Source: Angiostrongylus vasorum
Lineage: Eukaryota; Nematoda; Chromadorea; Rhabditida; Metastrongylidae
Reading direction: 5' to 3'
DNA: 64,000 nucleotides
Assembly: GCA_018806985.1 (NCBI GenBank)
Contig: JADANN010000120.1
Location: 1,302,001 to 1,366,000, forward strand
Position numbers and translations under genes: made by a program. The stretch's first letter is position 1, and each line of letters opens with the position of its first letter. This document shows positions 63,866 to 64,000 of the stretch, piece after piece. The notes below the pieces were generated by a model. The model was not told the origin of the DNA and ran no database searches. It saw only the letters and a list, made by a program, of their open reading frames with translations.

Positions 63866-64000
63866 ACCTGCCATAAAAAGTATAAAAGGCAGAAAATAAA
63901 AAAGCTAAACACTATAGCAGTGTTATCTTAAGAGCATGGGAGAGCCATGTTCCACTGGAATTCATTGGCATTGGTCAAGAACTAAATTCCTCAATTTGCA

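Overview
This is eukaryotic DNA from a nematode, most likely a strongylid (hookworm-type) worm. Three things point there: compact genes cut into many exons with TTTCAG-type acceptors; a bHLH gene that reads like the HLH-13/PTF1A family; and heavy interspersion of RTE-type non-LTR retrotransposons, mariner relics and short repeats. No bacterial, plasmid, phage or CRISPR features are visible. The species and all gene names rest on recall, not on a search.

Layout. 0-9.9 kb is repeat-rich and has no host gene that I can support: a mariner relic (minus), SINEs, a fold-back element and a ~385-bp repeat. 9.9-13.1 kb holds two minus-strand genes of unknown function, with 5 and 3 exons, whose splice phases agree throughout. 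13.4-16.9 kb is an RTE element (minus) with a long (AT)n tract inside its ORF. 17.5-28.3 kb holds mariner, piggyBac-like, fold-back and SINE remnants, a terminal exon of an unknown minus-strand gene (18.9-19.3 kb) and a ~112-bp minisatellite. 28.9-34.7 kb is a second RTE (plus) whose 3' end is repeated three times in tandem at ~970 bp.

35.4-51.4 kb is the main host locus: one plus-strand gene of about 31 exons coding for roughly 2,915 residues. It looks like a large nuclear protein, with an AT-hook-like segment, a basic NLS-like segment and an acidic C-terminus. I do not recognise its family. 58.1-59.8 kb is a bHLH gene that closely matches HLH-13/PTF1A; transposons lie inside and just after it. 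60.3-63.5 kb is a third RTE (plus).

The most useful observation is that coding frames are broken repeatedly by a single surplus base, mostly in homopolymer runs. There are nine such places in the large gene, and one in the bHLH domain, where the expected protein is unambiguous. Splice sites and flanking phases are otherwise intact. The simplest reading is residual sequencing or assembly error, so automatic gene calls here will be fragmented; true pseudogenes are the alternative. The repeats also deserve attention: a tRNA-derived SINE with clear target-site duplications, an inverted-pair (fold-back) family, a ~385-bp family sitting in host introns, and the RTE tail array.
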